Shown here: in pieces, positions 17,609-26,457 of the stretch | Layout: each line of letters starts with the position of its first letter | How positions within the stretch are numbered: position 1 is the first letter of the stretch | Source: Verrucomicrobiota bacterium | Lineage (GTDB): Bacteria; Verrucomicrobiota; Verrucomicrobiia; Opitutales; UBA953 | Direction of reading: 5' to 3' | NCBI GenBank assembly: GCA_030830965.1 | Contig: JAURLX010000010.1 | Location: 1-64,000 of the forward strand | Length of the DNA: 64,000 bases | Made by a program: the position numbers and the translations under genes | The notes under the pieces: generated by a model | What the model was told of the DNA's origin: nothing | Seen by the model: the letters and a program-made list of their open reading frames with translations, nothing else | Database searches by the model: none

Positions 17609-18375
17609 TGAAGCCCACCGCCCTCCTCACCAACGACGACGGCGTAGGCGCCGCGTTCCTGCACGCCTTGGCCGCCGGCCTGCGCGACGCAGGCTTCCGG
17701 GTGGCGGTGGTCGCACCCTCCGGGGAGCGGAGCTGGATCGGCCGGGCGTTCAGCCGGCACCGGGAAGTGGCCGTGACCGAATTGGCGGGGCCCGGGGACG
17801 AGACCTGGTCGATCGACGGCACGCCCTCGGATTGCGTGAATATCGCGCTAGGACACCTGCTCAAGCGACGTCCTGACGTCGTAGTCTCGGGCATGAACAT
17901 CGGCTTCAACGCCACCATGCCCCTCTGCCTGAGCTCGGGCACCCTGGCCGGAGCCACCGAGGGCACGGCGTGGGGCCTGCCCTCCGTCGCCTGTTCGCTC
18001 GACCTAGACCAGGCGGATTTTGAGAAAGCCCATCGCCACGCGTCGGAATGTCCTGCCGCGTTGCTACCCCACTTGGAGGCCGCATGCCGTCACGCGGCGG
18101 CCTTCGCGCGGTCGCTGGCAGGCTGTCCGCCCCAAGGCATGCAGGTGCACAGCCTCAACTATCCGTCCACCATGGTCGATGGCGCCCTGATGACCCGCAC
18201 GGTGCCCGCCCTTGTGCGGCACGGTTCGCTCTTCCGGCCCTCCGAGATGGGCTACCGGTTCGCCTGGAACGACGGCGACGTGATGGAATCGGGGCCGACG
18301 AGCGACCTCGCGGCGCTGGAACGCGGCGAAATCAGCCACACGGTCTTCGACTTCGGACGGACCGCCCCGGCCTGA
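17608..18375 (+). CDS. surE: 5'/3'-nucleotidase SurE
   Basis: Metal-dependent nucleotidase acting on nucleoside 5'- and 3'-monophosphates, linked to stationary-phase survival. The first metal motif TNDDG holds Asp10 and Asp11. The Ser of PSGERSWIGRAFSRH and SGMNIGFNATM complete the active site (usually SGIN.G.N). SSGTLAGATEGTAWGLPSVA is another family block. The start is the ATG sharing its A with the upstream stop; a TTG one codon earlier is less likely. Length (255 residues) is normal. Confidence 0.92.
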   Translation: MKPTALLTNDDGVGAAFLHALAAGLRDAGFRVAVVAPSGERSWIGRAFSRHREVAVTELAGPGDETWSIDGTPSDCVNIALGHLLKRRPDVVVSGMNIGFNATMPLCLSSGTLAGATEGTAWGLPSVACSLDLDQADFEKAHRHASECPAALLPHLEAACRHAAAFARSLAGCPPQGMQVHSLNYPSTMVDGALMTRTVPALVRHGSLFRPSEMGYRFAWNDGDVMESGPTSDLAALERGEISHTVFDFGRTAPA

Positions 18376-18384
18376 GCAAGGCAC

Positions 18385-19044
18385 TCAGTGGGAATGACCA
18401 TGACCATGGTCGTGGTCATGATCGTGGCTATGACCGTGACCGTGGTCGTGGTCGTGACCCGAACGGCCTCCTTCCGCCAGGAATACCGGCAGGAGCAGCA
18501 GCACGCCGGCGATCGGGGCGAGAGCCCAGGCCTTGACGGCCCCGAGCTTGGAGAGGTGCGGGAGGAAAGCGATGAAGGCGCCCAGCGCCAACGCGCCGAG
18601 ATGGTTGGGCACGAGCCAGAGTCCCTGCATGCCGGCGTCATTCGCCCGACGCTGCACGTAGACGCCGAGCAGACCGGCGCCAAGAATCGCGGACAAGATC
18701 AGCAGGAATATCGAGAAAGGAGCCCAGGTCGCCTCGGACTCGTGGTGCAGCTCCTCCTCCTTCTTCTTGATCTCGTCGGACGCTTCGGCGTCGGCCTTGA
18801 TCTTGGCGGCCTCGGCGTCGAATGCCTTGCCCTTGGCGGCCGCCTTGGCCTTGGCGAAAGCGGCGGCGGAGACCTTCGCCCAGAGGGCCTCCTGCTTCTT
18901 CTCCAGGCCCCGGTGCGGAAGGGTCTGGGTCATGTAGACGTAGGAGAAGTGCGCGGCCGCGAAGGTGACGGCGGCGGCGACGAGCGAGGCCAGCAGAAGG
19001 CCGGCGCGGCCCAGGGGCTTGTTGAGGTCCAAGGAAAGGCTCAT
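18385..19044 (-). CDS. Membrane protein with histidine-rich tail (metal-linked, unknown)
   Basis: 219 residues with no family I can name. Topology: one N-terminal helix (LLLASLVAAAVTFAAAHFSYVYM), an Ala/Lys-rich helical domain of about 75 residues likely to be periplasmic, then three helices. The last 24 residues contain 12 His and several Asp, written as GHDHDHGHGHSH twice over. Such tails bind zinc, nickel, cobalt or copper in carriers and chaperones. A predicted promoter (TTGCAG, then TACGTT) lies 42 and about 20 bp before the ATG. It is convergent with surE and divergent from the HAD gene. A metal-transport or metal-buffering role is inferred from the tail only. Confidence 0.6.
   Translation of the reverse strand: MSLSLDLNKPLGRAGLLLASLVAAAVTFAAAHFSYVYMTQTLPHRGLEKKQEALWAKVSAAAFAKAKAAAKGKAFDAEAAKIKADAEASDEIKKKEEELHHESEATWAPFSIFLLILSAILGAGLLGVYVQRRANDAGMQGLWLVPNHLGALALGAFIAFLPHLSKLGAVKAWALAPIAGVLLLLPVFLAEGGRSGHDHDHGHGHSHDHDHDHGHGHSH
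18388..18459. repeat. Degenerate tandem repeat encoding the His tail
   Basis: A run of about 72 bp made of imperfect 6-bp units (ATG/GTG-ACC/GTC type on the plus strand), translated on the minus strand as His-Asp and His-Gly pairs. Codons alternate CAC/CAT, so selection is on the protein rather than on exact DNA repetition. Confidence 0.7.
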
Positions 19045-19094
19045 GGTGCGGAAGCCGCAACGTAGGTGGAGACCCATCCCCTGCAAATCCAAAC

Positions 19095-19125
19095 TTGGAA
19101 AGCGCCCGCAGGGCCGCCCTATTGG
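19095..19125 (+). promoter_or_regulatory. Promoter candidate of the HAD gene
   Basis: TTGGAA (19095-19100) lies 35 bp before the ATG at 19130, and TATTGG (19120-19125) lies just before it with a long 19 bp spacer. The TTGGAA is inside AAACTTGGAAAG, a block also found before the gene at 8563. Confidence 0.3.
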
Positions 19126-19129
19126 GAGC

Positions 19130-19789
19130 ATGTCGAGCCCGCAGACCGAGACCGTGCTGTTCGACCTCGACGGGACCCTGGTGGACAACTTCGAGGCCAT
19201 CCATCGCTGCTACGACGACGTCATGCGCCTGATGGGGCTGCCTGGCGTCACGCTGGAGCAGGTGAAGCGGGCCGTCGGCGGGTCGGCCAGTGTCACCATC
19301 GTGAAGCTGGCCGGCGAGGCGAACGCCCCGACCGCGCTCCGGATGTTCCGGGAGCACTTCCCTTCGGTCATGTTCCACGGCCTGAGGCCCTACCCCGGTT
19401 GCCGTGAGATCCTCGTCTCCCTGCGGGCAAGGGGCGTCCGGACCGCGGTCTACACCAACAAGGACGACGCCTGTACCCGAGCCATCCTCGCCCGCCTGGG
19501 CATCGACGCGCTCGTCGACGGGATCTTCGGTACCAACGTGCATCCCTGGCGCAAGCCGCAGCCCGAGTTCACGCGTTACGTCCTCGACTCCATGCGGGCC
19601 AGCCCGGACCGGACGATTATGGTCGGCGACTCGCCCTTCGACATCGCCGCCGCGCGCAACGGCGGCCTGGCCGGGGTGCATTGCGTGACCACGGGCAGCC
19701 ATGCCGCGGAGGAGCTGGCCGCCCACGGGCCCGACGGCATCCACGCCGACCTGGCGTCGCTGGGGCGCGCCGCCCTCGGACTGGGGTGA
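19130..19789 (+). CDS. HAD-superfamily hydrolase (phosphoglycolate phosphatase-like)
   Basis: 219-residue HAD phosphatase. Motif I is LFDLDGTLVDN (nucleophile Asp), motif II is VYTNKDD, the Lys of motif III lies in WRKPQPEF, and motif IV is MVGDSPFDIAAARN. A helical cap of type C1 follows motif I. The overall sequence is closest in style to Gph, which removes 2-phosphoglycolate, but pyrophosphatase or beta-phosphoglucomutase activities are common in this group. It stands alone between a divergent membrane-protein gene and recD2. Confidence 0.85.
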   Translation: MSSPQTETVLFDLDGTLVDNFEAIHRCYDDVMRLMGLPGVTLEQVKRAVGGSASVTIVKLAGEANAPTALRMFREHFPSVMFHGLRPYPGCREILVSLRARGVRTAVYTNKDDACTRAILARLGIDALVDGIFGTNVHPWRKPQPEFTRYVLDSMRASPDRTIMVGDSPFDIAAARNGGLAGVHCVTTGSHAAEELAAHGPDGIHADLASLGRAALGLG

Positions 19790-19831
19790 TTTTCGCTTCG
19801 CTCCGGCGGCGCGCGGCGATTGCATGAGCCC

Positions 19832-22021
19832 ATGCCGCAGCCGCGCGACCCGAAGGACCGCGGACCCGAGATAAGCCTCTCGGGCGTGGTGGAGCGCATC
19901 CTGTGGCTCGACGAGGAAACCCACTTCACCATCGCCGAGCTCTCGCCTGAGTCCGGTGAGAAGACCGTCGTCCTCGGCAACATGGCCGGGCTGCAGTGCG
20001 GCGAGACGGTCGATGTCTCCGGCCACTGGGAGCGCCACCCCTCGCACGGCCCGCAGCTGCGGGTGAAGTCCTTCAGTTCCCGCCTGCCCTCCTCCGTGCA
20101 CGGGATACGCAAGTACCTCGGCAGCGGGCTCGTCCGGGGTATCGGCAAGACCTACGCCGACAAGATCGTCGCCAAGTTCGGCGTACGCACGTTCGACATC
20201 ATCTCAAACCAGTCCGCCCGCCTGCGTGAGGTCGACGGGATCGGCCCCGGACGCGCCAAGTCGATCAAGGAGGCGTGGGAGGAGCAGAAGTCGCTGCGCG
20301 AAGTGATGGTCTTCCTGCAGACCTACGGCGTCACCAACGCCCTCTGCCTGCGCATCGTCAAGGCCTACGGCCAGGAAGCCAAGAAGGTGCTCACCTCCGA
20401 ACCCTACCGCGTCTGCCGCGAGGTCGACGGCGTCGGCTTCCGCACGGCTGACAAGATCGCCCGCAACCTCGGGCTGCCCACGGCGGGTCCCCAGCGCGTC
20501 GACGCCGGGATCCTCCATGCGCTCGAGGAGCTCGAAGGCGAGGGACACAGCGCGTTTCCCGAGGAGGGCCTGCTGGAGCAGGCGACCGAGCTGCTCGAGG
20601 TCGACCGCGCGATCGTCCACGAGCGCCTGCGGCGGCTCATCGCCGAGGCCGTGGTCGGGGTGCTGGACGCCCGCGGCGTGCGCCTGATCCAGCTGCGTGC
20701 CCAGGAGTCGGCGGAGAAGTCCGTAGCCCTCTCGGTGCGTCGCATCGCGGCCGCGCCCTCGGGCCTGCCGCCCATCCAGGCCGAGCGGGCGGTGGAGTGG
20801 GCGCAGGGCCGCGCGGGCTTCGCTTTCTCCACGGCGCAGACGGAGGGCCTCAGGATGGCCCTCGGCGCCAAGGTCTCCGTCCTGACCGGCGGACCCGGCA
20901 CGGGCAAGACGACCATCCTGCGGGCGCTGTGCGACATCCTCTCGGCCAAGCGCGCCCGCCTCGTGCTCGGCGCGCCCACCGGCCGCGCGGCCAAGCGCAT
21001 GACGGAGGCCACGCGCTGCGCGGCCGCGACCATCCATCGGCTGCTCAAGTTCGACCCGGCGGCCGGAGGCTTCACGGTCAACGCCGACAGCCCCCTCGCG
21101 GCGGACTTCGTCATCATCGACGAGTCCAGCATGCTCGACACGAAGCTGGCCGCCGCGCTGCTGCGGGCGGTGCCCGCGCAGGCGCACCTGCTGCTTGTCG
21201 GCGACGTGAACCAGCTCCCTTCGGTCGGGGCCGGCAACGTGCTGGGGGACCTGATCGACTCGCGGGCGGCGGCGGTCACCCGGCTGGACGCGGTCTTCCG
21301 GCAAGGCGCCCGCAGCGGCATCGTCTCCGTGGCGCACGGCATCCTGCACGGCGAGACGGCGCCACCTGAGCCCGTGGCGGACCCGGCCGCGCTGGACTTC
21401 GCCCACGACATACACTTCGTGCGGGCGGACGACCCCGAGGCCTGCGTGGCGATGGTCACCCGGCTGTGCTGCGAGACGCTGCCCCGGGCGCTCCGCCTCG
21501 ACCCGCTCCGCGACATCCAGGTCCTGGCGCCGATGCACAAGGGCACGGGCGGGATCCAGGCGTTCAACCAGGCCTTGCAAGGCCGGCTCCGCGGGGCCGA
21601 CGCACGGCCCGGCCGCATCCAGCCGGGCGACAAGGTCATCCAGACGCGCAACAACTACGACCGAAACGTCTTCAACGGGGACTTCGGCGTGGTCCTAGGA
21701 CAGGACGAGGAAGGCACCCTGCTGGTGGATTTCGACGGGGCGCGCGTGGAGCTCGAGCGCGGGGAGCAAGGCGACCTTCACCTGGCCTACGCGGTCAGCA
21801 TCCACAAGTCCCAGGGGTCCGAATTCCCGGCCGTCGTCGTGCCCCTGCTCCGCCAGCACAGCATCATGCTGGCCCGCAATCTCGTCTACACCGCCGTGAC
21901 GCGCGGCCGCAAGCAGGTCATCCTCGTCGGCGACCCGACGGCCTACGCGATGGCCGTGCGCAACGCGGCGGATTCCCGCCGCGTGACGGGGCTGCTTCCG
22001 CGCCTGCGCGACGACGGCTGA
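19832..22021 (+). CDS. recD2: RecD2-type ATP-dependent DNA helicase
   Basis: About 729-residue 5'-3' superfamily 1B helicase acting without RecBC. An OB-like N-terminal domain is followed by tandem helix-hairpin-helix units (GLVRGIGKTYADKIV and REVDGIGPGRAKSI). The motor then has Walker A TGGPGTGKTT, Walker B FVIIDESSML, the VGDVNQLPSVGAG loop, and the UvrD-type C-terminal lobe with SIHKSQGSEFPAVVV and VYTAVTRGRKQVILVG. The ATG at 19832 is preferred to a TTG four codons earlier. It is convergent with the U32 gene and ends 2 bp from it. Confidence 0.93.
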   Translation: MPQPRDPKDRGPEISLSGVVERILWLDEETHFTIAELSPESGEKTVVLGNMAGLQCGETVDVSGHWERHPSHGPQLRVKSFSSRLPSSVHGIRKYLGSGLVRGIGKTYADKIVAKFGVRTFDIISNQSARLREVDGIGPGRAKSIKEAWEEQKSLREVMVFLQTYGVTNALCLRIVKAYGQEAKKVLTSEPYRVCREVDGVGFRTADKIARNLGLPTAGPQRVDAGILHALEELEGEGHSAFPEEGLLEQATELLEVDRAIVHERLRRLIAEAVVGVLDARGVRLIQLRAQESAEKSVALSVRRIAAAPSGLPPIQAERAVEWAQGRAGFAFSTAQTEGLRMALGAKVSVLTGGPGTGKTTILRALCDILSAKRARLVLGAPTGRAAKRMTEATRCAAATIHRLLKFDPAAGGFTVNADSPLAADFVIIDESSMLDTKLAAALLRAVPAQAHLLLVGDVNQLPSVGAGNVLGDLIDSRAAAVTRLDAVFRQGARSGIVSVAHGILHGETAPPEPVADPAALDFAHDIHFVRADDPEACVAMVTRLCCETLPRALRLDPLRDIQVLAPMHKGTGGIQAFNQALQGRLRGADARPGRIQPGDKVIQTRNNYDRNVFNGDFGVVLGQDEEGTLLVDFDGARVELERGEQGDLHLAYAVSIHKSQGSEFPAVVVPLLRQHSIMLARNLVYTAVTRGRKQVILVGDPTAYAMAVRNAADSRRVTGLLPRLRDDG

Positions 22022-22022
22022 C

Positions 22023-24578
22023 TCATGGCCTCACACGCAGCGTGCCGCGGGTGACACCCAGCTGGTTGAGCACCTTGAGGTCGTTCCAGAGCGCGGTCCC
22101 GTCGAGGTCGCCCTTCAGCAGGGCCTGATACTTCTCGAGCGTGCGCGTGACGGTGGAGGCGTCCTCGTCGACGAACTCGACGCGAAAGCGACGGACGCCG
22201 AGGGCGAGGAGCTGGGTGACGTACTCGGCGCCGGTCTGGGCGCGAGAATTGAAGAGCGTGTTCCGGCAGCCGGCGTCGGCCTTGAGGATGTGCTCGGCGC
22301 CGACGCGGTCGCGCAGCTTGACGCGGTGCTTCTCGCAAGGGCGGCCGCAGTCACGGTAATCCTTGCCCTTCGAGAGGAAGGTGCAGAAAACGCAATGCTC
22401 CATATGGAACATCGGCATATGCTGGTGGATCGTGACCTCGAACCACTCCGGCGGCGCGGACTGGAACAGGGCCGTGACCTGTTCGGAGTTGAGATCGTAG
22501 GAGGCCGTCAGCCCCTCGAGGGCGTGCTCGCGCATGAGCCATTCGGCCGTGAGGCCGTTGGCGACGTTGAGGGAGAAGTCGCCGCGCAGGCGCTTGCCCT
22601 TGAAGGCGCACAGATGCTCGTGGTTACGCACCAGATAGCCGTCGGCCTCACAGGAAAGGACGATCTCGCTGATGCGATCCTCGCCCTGCTTGTGGATACG
22701 CGGACCCATGACCCAGAACTCGACCGTGCGGCCGGTTTCCCGCTCATGGGCGCGGACGCGGGCGACGGCGGCGCGGAACTTCTTGGGGTCCTCGTATTCG
22801 GCGTAGATGACGCGGACGCCGCTCGCGAGGGCCGGCTCAAGCTGTTCAGGTTCGCGGATGACGACCACGATCTCGACTTCGCCCGGACGTCTCGGGTCGC
22901 AGGGGGCGACCTTCGTCGCCGCTTCGTCGTAAGGCAGGAGCGTCCAGCGGAGCGGCTGGCGGCGGAGCTGCGTGATCTGCTCGGCGAGGTCGCGGCGGAG
23001 GCGGTTGAGCTCGCTGACGGGCACGATGAGGGCGCCGTCGAGGTCGGCCTGCAGCTCGCCCAGCTCGAAGCCGGTATCGCCTAGGCGTCCCAGCTGGTCG
23101 CGAAGCGTCGTGACGTCCATCGGACGCTTCTCGGCCGCGGCGCAGGGCATCGTGCTCTCGCCGGCGACGACATGCCCCTCGCCGTCGTTGAATTCGACGC
23201 GCAAAGGCTGCCCGAGACGGCCGATCACCTTGGCGTGCAACGGGCGACGGTAGTTGGCTTTCTCGCGGTCCCAGGAGTCATGGAGACGCTTGTCGAGTTC
23301 CTGGTCCTTGGTCTTCCAGAGGATGGCGCCAGGCCTCACCTGCGACCACTCCACGTCCTCGCGGCCGAAGCGGATGAACGTCAGGCCGCCACGGGCTGGC
23401 TCGAGACCGTGGACGAAGCCGCCCTGCTCGCGCTCGGCCGGCTTGCCTTGGTCGAAGACCACGCCGTCGCCGGGCTTGAGCGGGCCTTCGAGGCGCATCG
23501 TCACGCCGTTCGTGGCGACGTCGACGACCGTGCCGAGGTAGGCGCCGCGCTTCTTGCCGAAGCGCGCGTGGACGAGCTGCTGGTTGTCGATGCCGCGGAG
23601 CCAGCCGGTATGCAGGCCGCGGGAGAAAGTCATCTGCATCGCGTAATCCTCCTCCTGACGGACCTGGAGCGCCGCCCGATCGGCATCGGCGCCCTTCGTC
23701 AGGGCGTCCCAGGCGGCGTCCACGGCGCGACGATAGGCCTTGGTGATGGCGGCGACGTATTCCGGGGACTTCAGCCGGCCCTCGATCTTCAGCGAGCGGA
23801 TGCCGGCGCGGATCAGGTCGGGGACGACCTCGATGCCGGCGAGGTCCTGCGGGGACAACAAGTAGGCCTTATCGCCCAGGTCGCGGACGGCGCCGTCGAC
23901 CACGAGCTCATAAGGCAGCCGGCAGGCCTGGGCGCATTCGCCTCGGTTGGCGGAACGCCCGCCGAGGGATTCGCTGGTCAGGCACTGCCCGGAATAGGCG
24001 ACGCAGAGAGCGCCGTGGACGAAGACCTCGAGGTCGAGCGGCGCGCCCTTGGCGGCCTGCGCGGCCTGCAGCTTCTGGATCTCGGGGACCGAGACCTCGC
24101 GGCCCAGGACGGCAAGCGAGGCGCCGAGGCCGCGGGCATAGTCGACGCCGGCGGCGCTCGTGACCGTCATCTGCGTGGAGGCGTGGATCGGGAAGTCGGG
24201 CGAGATCCGGCGGATGAGCCGGCAGATGCCGGCGTCCTGCACGATGGCGGCGTCGACGCCGGAGGCGACGATCGTCCGGAGCGTACGGGCGGCCTCCGCG
24301 AGCTCCTCGGGGAAGATCAGCGTGTTGAAGGTCACGTAGCCCTTGAGCCCTCGGCCGTGCAGGTAGGCCATGAGCGCGGGGAGGTCGGCCTCCTCGAAGT
24401 TCTTGGCCCGCACGCGCGCGTTGAACCGGCCCACGCCGAAGAATACGGCGTCGGCTCCGTTCTCCACGGCCGCACGGGCGCAATCCCAGTCCCCGGCCGG
24501 GGCCAGGACTTCCGGCTTCCTCAGTCTGTCGGCCTCCGCGTCGGTCACGCCGGAAGCAAGCCAGACTACCGCCGGCAT
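22023..24578 (-). CDS. U32-family protein, RlhA-like with DUF3656
   Basis: About 850 residues. The N-terminal part is a U32 TIM-barrel-like domain: KPEVLAPAGDWDCARAAVENGADAVFFG, seen here as PEVLAPAGDWD and NGADAVFFG, then the signature EVFVHGALCVAYSGQCL with Cys residues for a cluster (RGECAQACRLPYEL). A DUF3656 middle part and a second U32-like half (GDFSLNVANGLTAEWL, HCVFCTFL) follow. Family members of this size include RlhA, which hydroxylates 23S rRNA C2501 using prephenate-derived steps, although annotations often say peptidase. The start is uncertain: the ATG at 24578 lacks a Shine-Dalgarno, and a GTG at 24632 is in frame. Confidence 0.85.
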   Translation of the reverse strand: MPAVVWLASGVTDAEADRLRKPEVLAPAGDWDCARAAVENGADAVFFGVGRFNARVRAKNFEEADLPALMAYLHGRGLKGYVTFNTLIFPEELAEAARTLRTIVASGVDAAIVQDAGICRLIRRISPDFPIHASTQMTVTSAAGVDYARGLGASLAVLGREVSVPEIQKLQAAQAAKGAPLDLEVFVHGALCVAYSGQCLTSESLGGRSANRGECAQACRLPYELVVDGAVRDLGDKAYLLSPQDLAGIEVVPDLIRAGIRSLKIEGRLKSPEYVAAITKAYRRAVDAAWDALTKGADADRAALQVRQEEDYAMQMTFSRGLHTGWLRGIDNQQLVHARFGKKRGAYLGTVVDVATNGVTMRLEGPLKPGDGVVFDQGKPAEREQGGFVHGLEPARGGLTFIRFGREDVEWSQVRPGAILWKTKDQELDKRLHDSWDREKANYRRPLHAKVIGRLGQPLRVEFNDGEGHVVAGESTMPCAAAEKRPMDVTTLRDQLGRLGDTGFELGELQADLDGALIVPVSELNRLRRDLAEQITQLRRQPLRWTLLPYDEAATKVAPCDPRRPGEVEIVVVIREPEQLEPALASGVRVIYAEYEDPKKFRAAVARVRAHERETGRTVEFWVMGPRIHKQGEDRISEIVLSCEADGYLVRNHEHLCAFKGKRLRGDFSLNVANGLTAEWLMREHALEGLTASYDLNSEQVTALFQSAPPEWFEVTIHQHMPMFHMEHCVFCTFLSKGKDYRDCGRPCEKHRVKLRDRVGAEHILKADAGCRNTLFNSRAQTGAEYVTQLLALGVRRFRVEFVDEDASTVTRTLEKYQALLKGDLDGTALWNDLKVLNQLGVTRGTLRVRP

Positions 24579-24611
24579 GCAAAGCGCAATCGGCGCGGGG
24601 CGCTTACGGTG

Positions 24612-24640
24612 TTGCCCCCGCCGCGGGACCACGCCAGCAT
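24612..24640 (+). promoter_or_regulatory. Promoter of the dUTPase-like gene
   Basis: TTGCCC (24612-24617), 17 bp spacer, CAGCAT (24635-24640), then 6 nt to the ATG at 24647. This geometry predicts a leaderless transcript. Confidence 0.45.
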
Positions 24641-24646
24641 GGAGCC

Positions 24647-25021
24647 ATGTCCGACAAGCTCGAGGAGATCTTCAAGATGCAGGAGGCCCTGAACGCGCGC
24701 ATCGGCGTCGTCACGCAGGGCATGACGGAGGAGGAGAAGGTCCGATGGACCCTGAACTACCTCCGGGCCATGCAGCAGGAGATGGCCGAGCTCACCGACT
24801 CCGTGCCCTGGAAGTGGTGGGCCAAATACCAGAAGTTCGACGAGCAGAACGCCCGCGTCGAGGTCGTCGACCTCTTCCACTTCCTGATCTCCATCGCCCA
24901 GGTGCTGGGCATGTCGGCCGACGACGTCTACCAGGCCTACCTCAAGAAGAACGCCGTCAACCACCAGCGCCAGGACTCGGGCTACGCCAAGAAGGACGAG
25001 AACGACTCCCGCCACATCTGA
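24647..25021 (+). CDS. Dimeric dUTPase-like / MazG-type NTP pyrophosphohydrolase
   Basis: 124-residue all-helical protein of the dUTPase_2/MazG superfamily, which removes pyrophosphate from dUTP or a related nucleotide. The metal-binding acidic pairs appear in EMAELTDSVPWKWW and in ARVEVVDLFHFLISIAQ (E..xD on one helix). The C-terminal YLKKNAVNHQRQDSGYAKKD is the usual conserved tail (KN..N..RQ..GY), which closes over the substrate. The pilin-like gene follows 4 bp later. Confidence 0.85.
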   Translation: MSDKLEEIFKMQEALNARIGVVTQGMTEEEKVRWTLNYLRAMQQEMAELTDSVPWKWWAKYQKFDEQNARVEVVDLFHFLISIAQVLGMSADDVYQAYLKKNAVNHQRQDSGYAKKDENDSRHI

Positions 25022-25025
25022 CACC

Positions 25026-25784
25026 ATGAACCGCCCCGTCCGAGCCCGCCGCGGCTTCACCCTCATCGAGCTGCTGCTCGTGATCGCCATCATCCTCATC
25101 CTGGCCGCCGCCTCCTTCGGCCTTTTCCGCGCCGCGAGCAACGCCCGGTCCAAGTCGGTGGCGCGCGGCGCGATCCAGGCCATCTCCATGGCGGCCGAGT
25201 CCTACCGGAAGACCTACGGGGACTACCCGGTGGCCTCGCCCGGGACGGCGGCGACCAACGGCCCCAGGTTCCGGCAGGACCTGTATGACCAGCTGAGCGG
25301 CAGGAAGGTGCTGCGCCAGAGCGCCGCCACGGGGGGCGGGACCGCCGTGAACCTGGTCCCTTTCGACGACGCCAGCCTTCCCGGCGGGACCAACCGAAAG
25401 CCCAAGCCTTTCCTCGGCATCGGGGCCGTGGAGACCAACAACGACGCAGCCGCCGGCGACCGCTCCGTGCTCCTGCATTTCGTGGACCCCTGGGGCAACC
25501 CCTTCGACTACCGCTACCGCGTGCTCATCGGCGGCACCACCGCGATCCAGAACCAGAGCACGGGCGCCTTCAACGGCGTTTACGGCAACTGGAAGACATC
25601 AGGCTACCTGCTGGTCAGCTGCGGGATCAACTATGTAGACCCCGCGGGCGGGGAGCCGGCCGCGGCCGAGTACTGGGACCCCGCCGGAGCGATGACCGCC
25701 AACGGTGTGGTGCCGGCGTCCTACTTCGAGGACGGGACGAACGGCCCCTACCGGACCGACAACATCGTCAACTGGGCGAACTGA
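25026..25784 (+). CDS. Type II secretion / type IV pilin-like protein (GspG-like)
   Basis: 252-residue pseudopilin-like protein. The N-terminal sequence RRGFTLIELLLVIAIIL is a prepilin peptidase site with Gly, Phe+1 and Glu+5 followed by the 20-residue hydrophobic assembly helix. SYRKTYGDYPVA right after the helix is typical of GspG-like major pseudopilins. The remainder contains Gly- and Asn-rich loops and WGNPFDYRYRV, also common in these proteins. No secretion machinery genes are nearby; single pilin-like genes are numerous in Verrucomicrobiota. Its 3' end overlaps the convergent PAP2 gene by 17 bp. Confidence 0.88.
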   Translation: MNRPVRARRGFTLIELLLVIAIILILAAASFGLFRAASNARSKSVARGAIQAISMAAESYRKTYGDYPVASPGTAATNGPRFRQDLYDQLSGRKVLRQSAATGGGTAVNLVPFDDASLPGGTNRKPKPFLGIGAVETNNDAAAGDRSVLLHFVDPWGNPFDYRYRVLIGGTTAIQNQSTGAFNGVYGNWKTSGYLLVSCGINYVDPAGGEPAAAEYWDPAGAMTANGVVPASYFEDGTNGPYRTDNIVNWAN

Positions 25785-26457
25785 CCTCGCGGCCCAGCGG
25801 GCCGCGCATCGCCCAGGCCAGCAGCGCGCAGAGCAGCCAGGCCAGCAGGGCCGTCGCGACGGTGTGCGAAAGGAAGTGCTCGCCCCGGGCGACCTGGTAG
25901 AGGCCCATCCACGCCCCCATGCCGAGGCCCAAGGCCAGTCCGCGCCAGCGACGTTCGGTCTGGATCCAGTAGAACGCGATGAGCGCGAAGCCGCCGCTGG
26001 CGTGCCCCGCCGGGAAGGCATGACAGGGATAGCCGGCGGGCTTGGCCTGGAACAACAGCAAGTGCTCATGGGCGCCGCCGTAGAGTTTGAGCTCGAGGGG
26101 CGTCGCCATGTGGGTGACGGCCCGTAGCTGCGTGCTGACGACGGTCACCAAGGCGAGGCAGGCCAGCAGGAAGAGGGCTCGGACGCGGATCCGGGGCCGG
26201 AACAAGGCGGCCCCGATGAGACCAAGCGCAAGGAGGATGACCAGGCCCTTGGGACCGCGGTAGGCGAAGAGCAGTCCGGCCGGATGATCGTGAGGGACGA
26301 GCCAGGCGCGGCCATCCCAGAACAACGACTGGAACCAGAGGTCGGCTGCCTCGCCGCCGAGGCCAGGCAGGCCGAAGAAGACCACCGTGGCCGCCAGCAG
26401 GCCCGCCGGCAGTAGCAGGGCGCGCGGCTCAACGTGCGGGATTCTGGAGTCCACCAT
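25768..26457 (-). CDS. PAP2-family membrane phosphatase (LpxE-like)
   Basis: 229 residues and about six membrane helices. The PAP2 acid phosphatase motifs are visible: C2 as HAFPAGHASGGFAL and C3 as GLYQVARGEHFLSHTV, with the Arg and His needed for the phosphohistidine mechanism. Substrates of such proteins are lipid phosphates such as undecaprenyl pyrophosphate, phosphatidylglycerophosphate or lipid A. It overlaps the LtaS-like gene by 29 bp, so they are co-translated. Both probably modify the same envelope lipid or glycan. Confidence 0.85.
   Translation of the reverse strand: MVDSRIPHVEPRALLLPAGLLAATVVFFGLPGLGGEAADLWFQSLFWDGRAWLVPHDHPAGLLFAYRGPKGLVILLALGLIGAALFRPRIRVRALFLLACLALVTVVSTQLRAVTHMATPLELKLYGGAHEHLLLFQAKPAGYPCHAFPAGHASGGFALIAFYWIQTERRWRGLALGLGMGAWMGLYQVARGEHFLSHTVATALLAWLLCALLAWAMRGPLGREVSSPS

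Noticed and set aside
18388-18459. CRISPR-like or microsatellite repeat
   Set aside because: The units are 6 bp, imperfect and encode the His tail of a membrane protein. There are no spacers.
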